From Paenisporosarcina sp. HGH0030 (GTDB taxonomy: Bacteria; Bacillota; Bacilli; Bacillales_A; Planococcaceae), in contig NZ_KE150421.1 in the NCBI RefSeq assembly GCF_000411295.1, positions 1,883,451-1,947,450 on the forward strand: a stretch of 64,000 nt of DNA, given 5' to 3'. Numbering within the stretch: position 1 is the stretch's first letter; each line of letters begins with the position of its first letter. Shown in pieces: positions 35,429 to 43,834 of this stretch. Both the position numbers and the translations under genes were made by a program. The notes beneath the pieces were generated by a model, which ran no database searches, was not told the origin of the DNA, and saw only the letters and a program-made list of their open reading frames with translations.

Positions 35429-36628
35429 TTATTTATCGATTTCAAATGGCCATTTTGGCAGCATGTTCGATAATTTTTTATCTTCACGATACCCAAGTAC
35501 ATATTCCGCTTGCATAATTGTATGGATCTCGCGCGTTCCTTCGTAAATAACAGGTGCTTTTGAGTTGCGCAAGTATCTTGCGACTGGATATTCATCCGAA
35601 TAGCCATACGCACCGTGAATTTGCACAGCGTCATCTGCTGCTTGGTTCGCAAAATCACATGCTTGCCATTTCGCTAATGAGGTCTCGCGCGTATTACGCA
35701 CGCCTTTATTTTTCAGTTCACCAACACGGTAGACAAGGAGACGGCTCATTTGAAGGCCAGCTTCCATTTTCGCAACCATTTGCTGTACCAATTGGTGTTT
35801 ACCAATTGGCTTGCCGAACGTTTCGCGCTCGTTACAATATTTCACACTTGCTTCAATACACGACATGATTAAACCTGCAGCGCCTGCAGCAACTGTAAAT
35901 CTTCCGTTATCCAAAGCCGACATGGCAATTTTAAACCCTTCGCCTTCTTCCCCTAAACGGTTTGTAGCCGGCACTCGAATATCATCAAAGAAAATTTCTC
36001 CCGTATTTCCTGCACGAATGCCGTACTTCCCTTTAATCGCTTTCGAACTGAAGCCTTCCATCGTGCGTTCCACAATAAACGCACTGATGCCGTGGTGTTT
36101 CTTCGATTTATCAGTATATGCAAAAACGATGAAATGGTCCGCTTTATCACAAAGGGAAATCCAAGTTTTTTGACCTTTTAAAACGTAATCTTCCCCGTCG
36201 CGAGTCGCTGTTGTTGCCATTGCGGCTACGTCCGAACCAGCGCCCGGTTCCGTAAGACCGAAAGCACCGATTTTTTCACCTTTCGCTTGCGGTACCAAAT
36301 ACTTTTGCTTTTGTTCCTCGGTGCCCCACTGCATTAACGTCATGGAGTTCAATCCGATATGCACGGAGACAGCTGTTCGAAACGCTGTATCTCCCCGTTC
36401 TAATTCTTCACAAACGATTGCAAGTGAATTGTAGTCCATGCCGCTTCCACCGTATGCTTCAGGGACACAAACGCCCATGAAACCTAGTTCGGCTAATCTT
36501 TTCCATACTTTTTGATCAAATCCACCCGTTGCATCCCATTCAGCCATATGGGGAATAATTTCTGCATCCACATATTGGCGGACCGTTTTACGAAGTAATT
36601 GTTGTTCTTCCGAAAAATCGAAGTTCAT
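35429..36628 (-). CDS. acyl-CoA dehydrogenase (candidate glutaryl-CoA dehydrogenase)
   Basis: A 399-residue FAD enzyme that desaturates acyl-CoA thioesters. The acyl-CoA dehydrogenase signature AFGLTEPGAGSDVAAM, the FAD-binding KTWISLCD, ERETFGKPIGKHQLVQ and the C-terminal QIHGAYGYSDEYPVARYLRN are intact. The catalytic Glu sits in IYEGTREIH, the position used by medium-chain and glutaryl-CoA dehydrogenases. It is the third gene of an operon with lysine 6-dehydrogenase and an aldehyde dehydrogenase, so glutaryl-CoA (lysine breakdown) is an attractive substrate, but this is inference; a general short-chain acyl-CoA is equally compatible with sequence alone. Confidence 0.92.
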   Translation of the reverse strand: MNFDFSEEQQLLRKTVRQYVDAEIIPHMAEWDATGGFDQKVWKRLAELGFMGVCVPEAYGGSGMDYNSLAIVCEELERGDTAFRTAVSVHIGLNSMTLMQWGTEEQKQKYLVPQAKGEKIGAFGLTEPGAGSDVAAMATTATRDGEDYVLKGQKTWISLCDKADHFIVFAYTDKSKKHHGISAFIVERTMEGFSSKAIKGKYGIRAGNTGEIFFDDIRVPATNRLGEEGEGFKIAMSALDNGRFTVAAGAAGLIMSCIEASVKYCNERETFGKPIGKHQLVQQMVAKMEAGLQMSRLLVYRVGELKNKGVRNTRETSLAKWQACDFANQAADDAVQIHGAYGYSDEYPVARYLRNSKAPVIYEGTREIHTIMQAEYVLGYREDKKLSNMLPKWPFEIDK

Positions 36629-36643
36629 GATGAGTGCCTCCTG

Positions 36644-37816
36644 TTATCCGTTACCAACCGTAGTTGATTGTTGTATGGATTCTTGAATTTGTACGCCTCG
36701 TTTTTTCATTTCATTAATGTAGGTATCGCCAGGCACAATTTGCTCAGGTGCGTATACGCCTCGTTTTGTGATTTCCCCATTGCCGATCATCTGTGCAACA
36801 ATTGAAATCGTGTTTGCCGTTGCACGCGCCATTGCGGTTACTTGATCCGTCATATCTTTCTTCGTCACGAGTTCGTATTCATATTTAACCAGTTCCCCAT
36901 CTTTGTCACCGGACACAATTACACGTAACAGTACGGCATCTTGTTTATCACCAAGTAATAAACCAGGCGTCAAAGCGGCTTTCAGCACTTCACGCGTACT
37001 GATTGTTTTTCCATCCACTTCAACTTTTGTCGCTTTATTTGTTAAGCCTAGATCCACCAATACTTTAAATTTTTCTGCGTGGCCTGGGTACCGTATTGTT
37101 TTATATTCGAGTGTTTCCACGTTCGGAAACGTTTTTGTCAATGTAGAAGTTCCACCTGATGTATGGAAAGCTTCCAGTTCACCGAATTCATCAAAATGAA
37201 TCGGCTCGATTTCGGAAAGGGATGGCACTTCGATCAATTCACCATTTCGGACAACGTGTGATGTGTCCGTATAATGGTCCATCACCCCGTCCAATGAAAA
37301 GACGATGTTGTATTTCAATGGACCTTCCGGTTCAACTGGAATCCCACCTACAAACAGTTTGATCGATTTGACTTCATCTAACTTGCTTGCACCATATCCA
37401 GATAAAATATTGATCATTCCTGGAGCTACCCCTAAGTCTGGAATGAGAGTAATGCCTTTCGCTTGTGCTTCAGCAGCCAAACTTAACACCGCATCCGTCG
37501 CTCCTCCAATGTGACCTCCTAGATCCACTGAATGAACGCCCACTTCAACTGCTGTACGCGCTACTTTTTCGTTGAATGAATAAAATAATGCGTTAATGAC
37601 AACGTCGCCTTTGCTCATGACTTCTTTCAATTGCGCATCATCATTGGCATCTAACCGAACTGCTTCTATTTTATCGGATTGAATTTTATCCTTAAAAGCC
37701 TGCACTTGCTCCACTTGCACGTCTGCTAAAAACACTTTTTCGACGTTTTCACTTTTGACTAAATCACGCGCCGCTTCTTTCCCCATTAATCCTGCACCTA
37801 ATACAACAACCTTCAT
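36644..37816 (-). CDS. lysDH: L-lysine 6-dehydrogenase / saccharopine dehydrogenase family
   Basis: A 390-residue NAD(P)-dependent enzyme. The N-terminal [20 protein letters not shown] is a Rossmann motif, and [50 protein letters not shown], and [11 protein letters not shown] closely resemble the lysine 6-dehydrogenase of Geobacillus as I recall it. That enzyme deaminates L-lysine to 2-aminoadipate 6-semialdehyde (piperideine-6-carboxylate). I chose ATG 37814-37816 after AAAGGGG; the frame is open 22 codons further. It follows the aldehyde dehydrogenase gene in an operon. A saccharopine dehydrogenase label would be the generic alternative. Confidence 0.85.
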   Translation of the reverse strand: MKVVVLGAGLMGKEAARDLVKSENVEKVFLADVQVEQVQAFKDKIQSDKIEAVRLDANDDAQLKEVMSKGDVVINALFYSFNEKVARTAVEVGVHSVDLGGHIGGATDAVLSLAAEAQAKGITLIPDLGVAPGMINILSGYGASKLDEVKSIKLFVGGIPVEPEGPLKYNIVFSLDGVMDHYTDTSHVVRNGELIEVPSLSEIEPIHFDEFGELEAFHTSGGTSTLTKTFPNVETLEYKTIRYPGHAEKFKVLVDLGLTNKATKVEVDGKTISTREVLKAALTPGLLLGDKQDAVLLRVIVSGDKDGELVKYEYELVTKKDMTDQVTAMARATANTISIVAQMIGNGEITKRGVYAPEQIVPGDTYINEMKKRGVQIQESIQQSTTVGNG

Positions 37817-37888
37817 TCTTACATCCCCTTTGTAAAACGTTTTCTTTGCATGTATATGTGATGCTGACAGTCTTTCATTCAAAACTAC

Positions 37889-39364
37889 TTAATTATCAAT
37901 TTGAGCTCGTTGTAACTTACCGCTGAAGTCGACATAAATGCTCTTCCATTCTGTATAAACGTCAAGTGCTGCCACGCCGGAGTCACGGTGTCCGTTACCT
38001 GTCCCTTTTGTCCCGCCGAAGGGCAAATGAATTTCAGCACCAGTAGTGCCGGCATTTACATACACAATCCCTGTATCCAGATCACGCTGTGCTTTGAAAA
38101 CAGTGTTGACGTCACGCGAGAAAATACTACTGGATAAACCGAATGAGACGCTGTTATTCACTTCGATTGCTTCGTCTAAACTCGAAACCTCAATCAGTGA
38201 AACGACCGGTCCAAAAATTTCTTCCTGTGCAATGCGACTATCTCTCGCGACGTTTGTGAATAGAGTCGGAGCATAGTAGTTTCCGTATGCCAAATCGCCA
38301 TCAGATAGAATCTCTCCACCCGCTAGCAATGTAGCACCGTCTTCTTTTCCGATTTGGACGTAATTATGGATTTTTTCCAGTGCTTTTTTGTTAATGACTG
38401 GGCCGATTTTTACGGATTCGTCCATACCGTCACCGATAGCCAAACCTTTCATCGCTTCCTGAAGCCGCATTTCAAGTTCTTCTTTCACATCTTTATGCAC
38501 AATGACGCGGCTGCATGCCGTACAACGCTGACCCGCTGTTCCGAAAGCACTCCACAAAATCCCTTCAACCGCCAATCCAAGATCTGCGTCGTCCATTACG
38601 ATGACGGCATTTTTACCACCCATTTCAAGTGATACTTTCTTCAAATGACGACCGCCACGTTCAGCAACCGAACGACCTGTCTCAGTCGACCCAGTAAATG
38701 AAATGACTTTCACGTCCGGATGTTCGATCATCGCAGTTCCAACTTCTGCCCCTGATCCGAATACAATGTTCGCAACGCCTGCAGGTAGTCCTGCTTCTTC
38801 AAATACTTTCGCCATTTCATAAGCCATCATCGGTGTTTCCGTTGCTGGCTTCCATAAAAACGTATTGCCAGCAACTATCGCAGGGAATGATTTCCACGTG
38901 GCAATCGCAACCGGGAAGTTCCAAGGCGTAATGAGTCCAACCACACCGATTGGAGCACGTACGCTCATCGCAAACTTGTCAGCCAGTTCCGATGGCGTCG
39001 TTTCGCCGAACAAACGGCGGCCTTCACCTGCCATGTAGAATGCCATATCGATTCCTTCCTGCACTTCTCCGCGACCTTCTTCAATGACTTTTCCCATTTC
39101 TTTTGTCAACACTTGTGCAAGATGCTCTTTCTTTTCTTTCATAATACGACCAATTTCATATAAATAATCTGCCCGCTTCGGTGCAGGGACCAGCGCCCAT
39201 TTTTTCTGCGCTTCCTTTGCTGCCAAGACAGCTGAATTCACATCTTCTTTAGTTGATAATCGCACTTGCGCTAACTCTTCTCCATTAGCAGGGTTAGTCA
39301 CAGGAACGTACTTTGCATCTCCAGCTTCCTGCCACTTTCCACCGATGTAATTGTTCAATTGCAT
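37889..39364 (-). CDS. aldehyde dehydrogenase, likely 2-aminoadipate-semialdehyde dehydrogenase
   Basis: A 491-residue NAD(P)+-dependent aldehyde dehydrogenase. Visible are TPWNFPVAIATWKSFPAIVA, KPATETP, FTGSTETGR, the general-base LEMGGKN and the nucleophile Cys in GTAGQRCTACSR; the end has the FGGTKGTGNGHRDSG block. It is the first gene of the operon with lysine 6-dehydrogenase, whose product is an aldehyde, so oxidation of aminoadipate semialdehyde to 2-aminoadipate is the most economical assignment (inference). ATG 39364 follows AAAGGGGTAAGG. A cre site lies upstream. Confidence 0.9.
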   Translation of the reverse strand: MQLNNYIGGKWQEAGDAKYVPVTNPANGEELAQVRLSTKEDVNSAVLAAKEAQKKWALVPAPKRADYLYEIGRIMKEKKEHLAQVLTKEMGKVIEEGRGEVQEGIDMAFYMAGEGRRLFGETTPSELADKFAMSVRAPIGVVGLITPWNFPVAIATWKSFPAIVAGNTFLWKPATETPMMAYEMAKVFEEAGLPAGVANIVFGSGAEVGTAMIEHPDVKVISFTGSTETGRSVAERGGRHLKKVSLEMGGKNAVIVMDDADLGLAVEGILWSAFGTAGQRCTACSRVIVHKDVKEELEMRLQEAMKGLAIGDGMDESVKIGPVINKKALEKIHNYVQIGKEDGATLLAGGEILSDGDLAYGNYYAPTLFTNVARDSRIAQEEIFGPVVSLIEVSSLDEAIEVNNSVSFGLSSSIFSRDVNTVFKAQRDLDTGIVYVNAGTTGAEIHLPFGGTKGTGNGHRDSGVAALDVYTEWKSIYVDFSGKLQRAQIDN

Positions 39365-39384
39365 GTACCTTACCCCTTTCGATT

Positions 39385-39398
39385 TGAGAACGCTTTCA
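39385..39398 (-). promoter_or_regulatory. cre site (CcpA) before the lysine operon
   Basis: On the minus strand the sequence TGAAAGCGTTCTCA matches the cre consensus TGWAANCGNTNWCA at every fixed position. It is 21 bp upstream of the aldehyde dehydrogenase start, so binding would block transcription when preferred sugars are present. Confidence 0.8.
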
Positions 39399-39541
39399 CT
39401 TTACTTATTCGACACATGGTCGTTTAAACCTTTCAATTTTTTGAAAAAACGGATTATTTATAAATAGTGACGTTTGATGAAACTTTTTGTTGCGAGAAGC
39501 GTATGAATGAGTAGATTTAAATTACTGGAGGAATGTGACGC

Positions 39542-40339
39542 ATGAACAACCACGAAATTGATTACAAATTACACGGTGACGATATGCAGTTTGTGGAAGT
39601 AGAACTCGATCCAAAAGAAACGGTTGTTGCAGAAGCAGGCAGCTTAATGATGATGGAAGACGGCATCTCTATGGAAACTATTTTCGGAGATGGCTCTTCT
39701 TCAGGTGGAGGAGGAATCATGGGCAAACTGATGGGTGCCGGTAAGCGTATGCTTACAGGAGAAAGTTTATTCATGACGACATTCACTAATAACGGATCTG
39801 GCAAAAAACATGTGTATTTCGCTTCCCCATATCCAGGAAAAATCATTCCAATGGATTTGAGTGAAATGGGCGGCAAAATCATTTGTCAAAAAGATGCGTT
39901 CCTGGCAGCGGCTAAAGGAGTATCGGTCGGCGTTGAATTCCAACGTAAACTTGGGACTGGTTTCTTTGGTGGTGAAGGCTTTATCATGCAAAAACTTGAA
40001 GGTGATGGACTCGCATTCGTTCATGCTGGAGGTACTATTCATAAGAAACACTTACAACCTGGCGAAGTATTACGTGTCGATACAGGATGTTTAGTGGCAA
40101 TGACGAAGGAAGTAGATTACAACATTGAAATGGTGCCGGGCGTAAAAACGGCGTTGTTCGGCGGAGAAGGATTGTTCTTCGCTACATTGCGTGGTCCAGG
40201 AACCGTATGGATACAATCGTTGCCATTCAGTCGATTGGCAAGCCGAGTCTTTGCAGCAGCCCCGCAAATTCCTGGCGGCAGCTCAAAAGGTGAAGGTAGC
40301 TTGGCAGGCGGTCTATTTGATATATTAGGCGGGAAATAA
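39542..40339 (+). CDS. AIM24/TIGR00266 family protein
   Basis: A 265-residue soluble protein of the AIM24 (TIGR00266) family. [20 protein letters not shown] near the N-terminus, a Gly-rich [24 protein letters not shown] and the second half FAHAGGTI-like [19 protein letters not shown] are the family marks; the fold is a double-stranded beta-helix. Function is unknown. ATG 39542 follows ACTGGAGGAATG. It is monocistronic and divergent from the lysine operon. Confidence 0.92.
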   Translation: MNNHEIDYKLHGDDMQFVEVELDPKETVVAEAGSLMMMEDGISMETIFGDGSSSGGGGIMGKLMGAGKRMLTGESLFMTTFTNNGSGKKHVYFASPYPGKIIPMDLSEMGGKIICQKDAFLAAAKGVSVGVEFQRKLGTGFFGGEGFIMQKLEGDGLAFVHAGGTIHKKHLQPGEVLRVDTGCLVAMTKEVDYNIEMVPGVKTALFGGEGLFFATLRGPGTVWIQSLPFSRLASRVFAAAPQIPGGSSKGEGSLAGGLFDILGGK

Positions 40340-40347
40340 ATAAAGTT

Positions 40348-40384
40348 AATGACAGTGTGCCTTTAATGGTGCACTGTTTTTTTG
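40348..40384 (+). terminator. terminator of the AIM24-type gene
   Basis: ACAGTGTGCC and GGTGCACTGT form an imperfect stem followed by seven T. Confidence 0.75.
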
Positions 40385-40395
40385 TAGTTGCGTCA

Positions 40396-40463
40396 TTTAT
40401 TCCCTTGCATTTTGAATTGTCCCTTTTCGTGCAGCGTTTATTCCCTTTCACCCGTATTTCCCC
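40396..40463 (+). repeat. short intergenic TTTATTCCC repeat, copy 1
   Basis: The unit beginning TTTATTCCC appears at 40396 and 40437 with a diverged unit between them. The 27 bp at 40437-40463 match 42094-42120 at 24 positions (TTTATTCCC, TTCACCC, TTTCCCC blocks). Confidence 0.6.
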
Positions 40464-40506
40464 ATATATTTACCTTCTGATTTGCTCTTTTCGCTTCGCT
40501 GTGAAA

Positions 40507-40536
40507 ATAAAAAACCTGATACGTATTCGCACCAGG
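40507..40536 (-). terminator. terminator of the MFS gene
   Basis: On the minus strand CCTGGTGCG and CGTATCAGG pair (with two G-U) around AATA, followed by six T. Confidence 0.75.
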
Positions 40537-40548
40537 CACTTAATCAAT

Positions 40549-41745
40549 CTATGAAACTTTCATTTTCCTTTTCATCCGCCATAAGAAATAAAGCACCGGC
40601 AGGATTAACGATGCAGAAGAAGTAATCCCTCCTGCAATGGACGTGTATAATGCCAGCATGCCAACGAGTGGTCCACCGGCAATCTGTCCGAATGCATCAA
40701 GCTGACCAAACATGGAAAGCGTTGTGGCACGCCCTTTTGATTCTATGCGTTCATTTGTAACGATGCTCATCAATGGATAGTTTACGTTTCTCAGTGCACT
40801 TGTCACCCAATACATGGCTACCGCCACCCAGAAATGACCTGTCCAAGCGAACGCAATCATCGTTGCAATCAACACGGTGTTAGTAATCAATAATACATGT
40901 GCATAACGTCCTTTGACATGTCTCTCGACGAAACGAAGGACCACGATATTCAGTAAAAACGCGACCGCATAAAATGTACCGAACCAATAAACGGTCTCAC
41001 TTTCTGACAACTGGTAGTCCACAATGAAATGTGCGCCGTACAAACGATCGAAGCCTTCGCTGGCGAGCCCCCAAAACAATGTAACCATCGCAATACTGAC
41101 CAACACGGTGTTCCCGCGAATTTGAGAAATACCAGCTTTGATGGTGTTCACCATATGCGTGACACCCGAGACACCTTTTTCACGAGTAACTCTAACAAAC
41201 TTTGTTTCAGGCAGCTTGATGAAAGCCCATACCGCCATGACAATGAGCATGATTCCCGCAACAATAATTGCAATTTGTACGGACCAAATCGCTGCGATTG
41301 TCACACTTGCCAGAATCGCCGCAAAGCGAGCCAAGGATGAAAACTGCGATCCACGTAAGAACGTCTTTTCCAAATTTTTATCGTTCAGTTCATCAGCAAT
41401 CCAAGCTTGTTCCGCCCCGCTGATGAATGTCCAGCCGATTCCCCACATCGCAGAAGCTACCGCAATTGCCCAAAACTCAGGCGTACTGCCTTCCAAAACA
41501 TGTGCTAACCCGATGACGAGTGTTCCGAAAGCAAGTGACCTTTTCCGTCCGAAATGATCCGCAAATAAACCGGTGGGCATTTCAAACAGCAAAACAGACA
41601 CTTCCATAATCGTACCGATCAATACGAGTTGCAAAGCATTCAATTCCGCTTGAGTTACATAGTAAATGGCATTTAATGTGAACACCATCTGAATGAAAAA
41701 CGACCGTGAACTTGTTAAAGTGTAATAAAAATTTTGTATACTCAA
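40549..41745 (-). CDS. MFS transporter
   Basis: A 398-residue transporter with about twelve membrane helices. The loop 2-3 motif appears as GLFADHFGRKRSLAFGTLVI (G-x-x-x-D-x-x-G-R-K/R-R), and STMWGIGW-like ASAMWGIGWTFISGAEQAWI resembles drug/sugar exporters of Firmicutes. The substrate is unknown. The start is TTG 41743-41745, with GGAGG 9 nt before it; this site lies in a leader hairpin (41756-41792). The gene is flanked by direct TTTATTCCC repeats. Confidence 0.87.
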   Translation of the reverse strand: MSIQNFYYTLTSSRSFFIQMVFTLNAIYYVTQAELNALQLVLIGTIMEVSVLLFEMPTGLFADHFGRKRSLAFGTLVIGLAHVLEGSTPEFWAIAVASAMWGIGWTFISGAEQAWIADELNDKNLEKTFLRGSQFSSLARFAAILASVTIAAIWSVQIAIIVAGIMLIVMAVWAFIKLPETKFVRVTREKGVSGVTHMVNTIKAGISQIRGNTVLVSIAMVTLFWGLASEGFDRLYGAHFIVDYQLSESETVYWFGTFYAVAFLLNIVVLRFVERHVKGRYAHVLLITNTVLIATMIAFAWTGHFWVAVAMYWVTSALRNVNYPLMSIVTNERIESKGRATTLSMFGQLDAFGQIAGGPLVGMLALYTSIAGGITSSASLILPVLYFLWRMKRKMKVS

Positions 41746-41755
41746 TTCTAATTTC

Positions 41756-41792
41756 CTCCGATTTTTTGATTTGGGTTAAAATCAAATCGGAG
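41756..41792 (-). promoter_or_regulatory. leader hairpin burying the MFS ribosome binding site
   Basis: On the mRNA strand CTCCGATT pairs perfectly with AATCGGAG and the inner TGATTT pairs with AAATCA, with an AAA bulge and a TAACCC loop. The GGAG of the Shine-Dalgarno sequence is inside the stem, so folding would block initiation at the TTG start. Confidence 0.65.
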
Positions 41793-41964
41793 TTCACATT
41801 TTATCCCAACATGCCCTCCAATTTGTATGCTGAAGCCAATGTTGTTCTTTTCATATGCTATCTCTCCCTTTCTAAAACTTTATTCATTATAATTTCTATT
41901 CAGAATATTGTCATGGTTTTTTTTGGTACAGAAGAGCGGATTTGGTGTGGGTAAATTAATCAGA

Positions 41965-42021
41965 GTTTTATTCGGCATGAACTTGGATTTTATCGGAGTT
42001 GCCGGTTTTATTCGGCATGAA
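41965..42021 (+). repeat. direct repeat GTTTTATTCGGCATGAA
   Basis: The 17-nt word occurs at 41965-41981 and 42005-42021, exactly 40 bp apart, with a related TTTTATCGG between them at 41988. Confidence 0.65.
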
Positions 42022-42091
42022 TGAACTTAGGGGTTCCTTGTTAGGATTCTTCATTGGCGTTCTTCCTGGAGCCGGTGCAACACTTGAGCGA
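42017..42091 (+). pseudogene. TctA (tripartite tricarboxylate transporter) fossil
   Basis: About 25 codons read MNELRGSLLGFFIGVLPGAG followed by ATLER. This matches the conserved membrane motif GxxxGxxPGAGATI of the TctA permease of tripartite tricarboxylate transporters. Both sides are unrelated sequence, so only a scrap of a roughly 500-codon gene survives. Confidence 0.55.
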
Positions 42092-42093
42092 GC

Positions 42094-42120
42094 TTTATTC
42101 CCATTCACCCATTTTTCCCC
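42094..42120 (+). repeat. short intergenic TTTATTCCC repeat, copy 2
   Basis: A 27-bp stretch matching 40437-40463 at 24 positions in the same orientation, on the other side of the MFS gene. Confidence 0.6.
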
Positions 42121-42123
42121 AAC

Positions 42124-42152
42124 AAAAAAGGCTGCCAGTAACATCGGCAGCC
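42124..42152 (-). terminator. terminator of the VOC gene
   Basis: On the minus strand GGCTGCC and GGCAGCC pair and are followed by six T. Confidence 0.88.
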
Positions 42153-42173
42153 CCTACTATCTTTCACAGTTTG

Positions 42174-42587
42174 TTATTCAGCTTGTCCTTTTTCGAAATT
42201 CAGATCCCATGTGTACCCAAACTGGTCGCGCACTTTAGCATATTTGGCTCCCCAAAACGTGTCCTGAAGTTCCATGATTGCCTGACCGCCCACTAATAAT
42301 GCATTGTACAGACGATTCACTTCTTCTTCGCTTTCACATTCAATCATCAATGAAACATTTGTCGTACCTGATTCGCCAGGGGTTGAGGAGTCAGCAAGCA
42401 TAATGCTGAAGTTTCCATTTGTTAAGTGACAATGCATAATGTAATCTGCCGCTTCAGGCGGTGATGGAAAATCACTATCCCCATATTTTAGCATCCCTTG
42501 GTTCTCTAAACTGAATGTTACTTCATAAAATGCAGCTGCGTCTTTGGCATTTCCGTAAAACGTTAAATATGGAAGTACTGGTTTCAT
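42174..42587 (-). CDS. VOC family protein (PhnB-like)
   Basis: A 137-residue vicinal-oxygen-chelate fold protein of the PhnB/glyoxalase type. MKPVLPYLTFYGNAKDAAAF starts the first beta-alpha-beta module (normally YLxFxGNAxEAxxFY), and FWGAKYAKVRDQFGYTWDLN is the PhnB-like end. Metal-binding residues of true glyoxalases are not obvious, so enzymatic activity is uncertain. I chose ATG 42585-42587, since AAGGAG directly abuts the upstream ATG at 42596. Confidence 0.85.
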   Translation of the reverse strand: MKPVLPYLTFYGNAKDAAAFYEVTFSLENQGMLKYGDSDFPSPPEAADYIMHCHLTNGNFSIMLADSSTPGESGTTNVSLMIECESEEEVNRLYNALLVGGQAIMELQDTFWGAKYAKVRDQFGYTWDLNFEKGQAE

Positions 42588-42781
42588 TCTATACATCTCC
42601 TTAATGAAAATTAAGTATCTCTTATAGGATTCGCCAGACTTCTTTATTATCCTTTTACATCTTAAAATGTTTATTTTTTACTCTTTTGATTATTTAAAGG
42701 TCACTTGTACAAATTTATCGCTTAAACTCATCGCACTACAGATTCAACTCGCCTTATGAAACAGCGTTCTTCCTAAACTTC

Positions 42782-43822
42782 CTATAAATCATCAAACCCA
42801 TTGTCTTGCACATTGACTTTTACATATTGACGAGACTTTTGCTCAAAAAAGTCGGTTTTGCCCAAATCCACTTCTTCGTAGGCTTTGATCCACTTCAATG
42901 GATTTTTGCGATACGCCGGGAATGGTCGTTCATAGCCAAGTTGAGCACAGCGGACATTTGCATAGAAGCAAATGTATTCTTCCACATCCTCGACGTCCAG
43001 ACCGTCAATTCGATCCCCTATCACTTCACGTGCCCATTCGATTTCAAGTGCAGCCGCTTCTTTGAAAATATTTTCAACTTTACGAGCTCTTTCTGGCGTA
43101 TCGTACTGAGGATATTCTCGCAACAATTCCTGATAAATTTTCACGAACAAATCGACGTGAATTTGTTCATCTCGATTGATGTAGTTGATCATTGTGCTCG
43201 TGCCGACCATTTTTTGATGACGTGCGAGATGATAGAAGAAAGCGAATCCAGAATAGAAAAATAACCCTTCCAAAATGACATCATAGACAATCGCAGTCAA
43301 TAATGAATCAACATTTGGCTCATCTGAAAAAGCTTCATACCCTTTCATGACGAATTCGTTTCGCTTTGCCAGGACCGGTTCCGTGCGCCAGTAATCAAAC
43401 ACCCGGTCTTGCTCTTGTTTCGACACCAAGCTCGACAGCACATACGAATACGAATGATTATGAATCACTTCTTGTTGTGCCAAAATTATCATAAGCGCAT
43501 TCAAACTGGAATCCGTTAAATAATCAGCAACTTTCCCTGCGAAATCAGTTTGAATACTATCGAGCAATGCCAATAAGCCGATGATTTTCAAGAATGCTTC
43601 CCGCTCCGCATCATTCAACCCGCCGAACTGCTTCACGTCCGAACCCATATTAATTTCAAAAGGGGTCCAGAAGTTTCCGAGCATCCTTTTATATTTCGGA
43701 TACGCCCAACTGAACCGGACATCATCCCAGTTCAGTACATTCGATGAAGCCCCATTGACGATGCCGGTAGAACGGTTTGGTGCCTCTTTATCCATGAGCT
43801 TTCGTTTTTCAATCGTTGTCAT
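42782..43822 (-). CDS. nrdB: class Ia ribonucleotide reductase, beta subunit
   Basis: A 346-residue radical-generating subunit. The di-iron ligands are readable: D88 (LLDSIQ), E118 and H121 (QQEVIHNHSY), E185 (VILEGLFF), E219 and H222 (NRDEQIH). Y125 sits four residues after H121, where the stable tyrosyl radical forms. The C-terminus QDNGFDDL is the tail that docks on NrdA. It supplies oxygen-dependent deoxyribonucleotide synthesis. It starts 12 bp after nrdA and shares its promoter, riboswitch and NrdR control. Confidence 0.94.
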   Translation of the reverse strand: MTTIEKRKLMDKEAPNRSTGIVNGASSNVLNWDDVRFSWAYPKYKRMLGNFWTPFEINMGSDVKQFGGLNDAEREAFLKIIGLLALLDSIQTDFAGKVADYLTDSSLNALMIILAQQEVIHNHSYSYVLSSLVSKQEQDRVFDYWRTEPVLAKRNEFVMKGYEAFSDEPNVDSLLTAIVYDVILEGLFFYSGFAFFYHLARHQKMVGTSTMINYINRDEQIHVDLFVKIYQELLREYPQYDTPERARKVENIFKEAAALEIEWAREVIGDRIDGLDVEDVEEYICFYANVRCAQLGYERPFPAYRKNPLKWIKAYEEVDLGKTDFFEQKSRQYVKVNVQDNGFDDL

Positions 43823-43834
43823 TCAATTTCCTCC

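Noticed and set aside
37828-37845. cre-like GTAAAACGTTTTCT near the lysine dehydrogenase start
   Set aside because: Three mismatches to the cre consensus at fixed positions, and it lies inside the operon; the site at 39385 is perfect.
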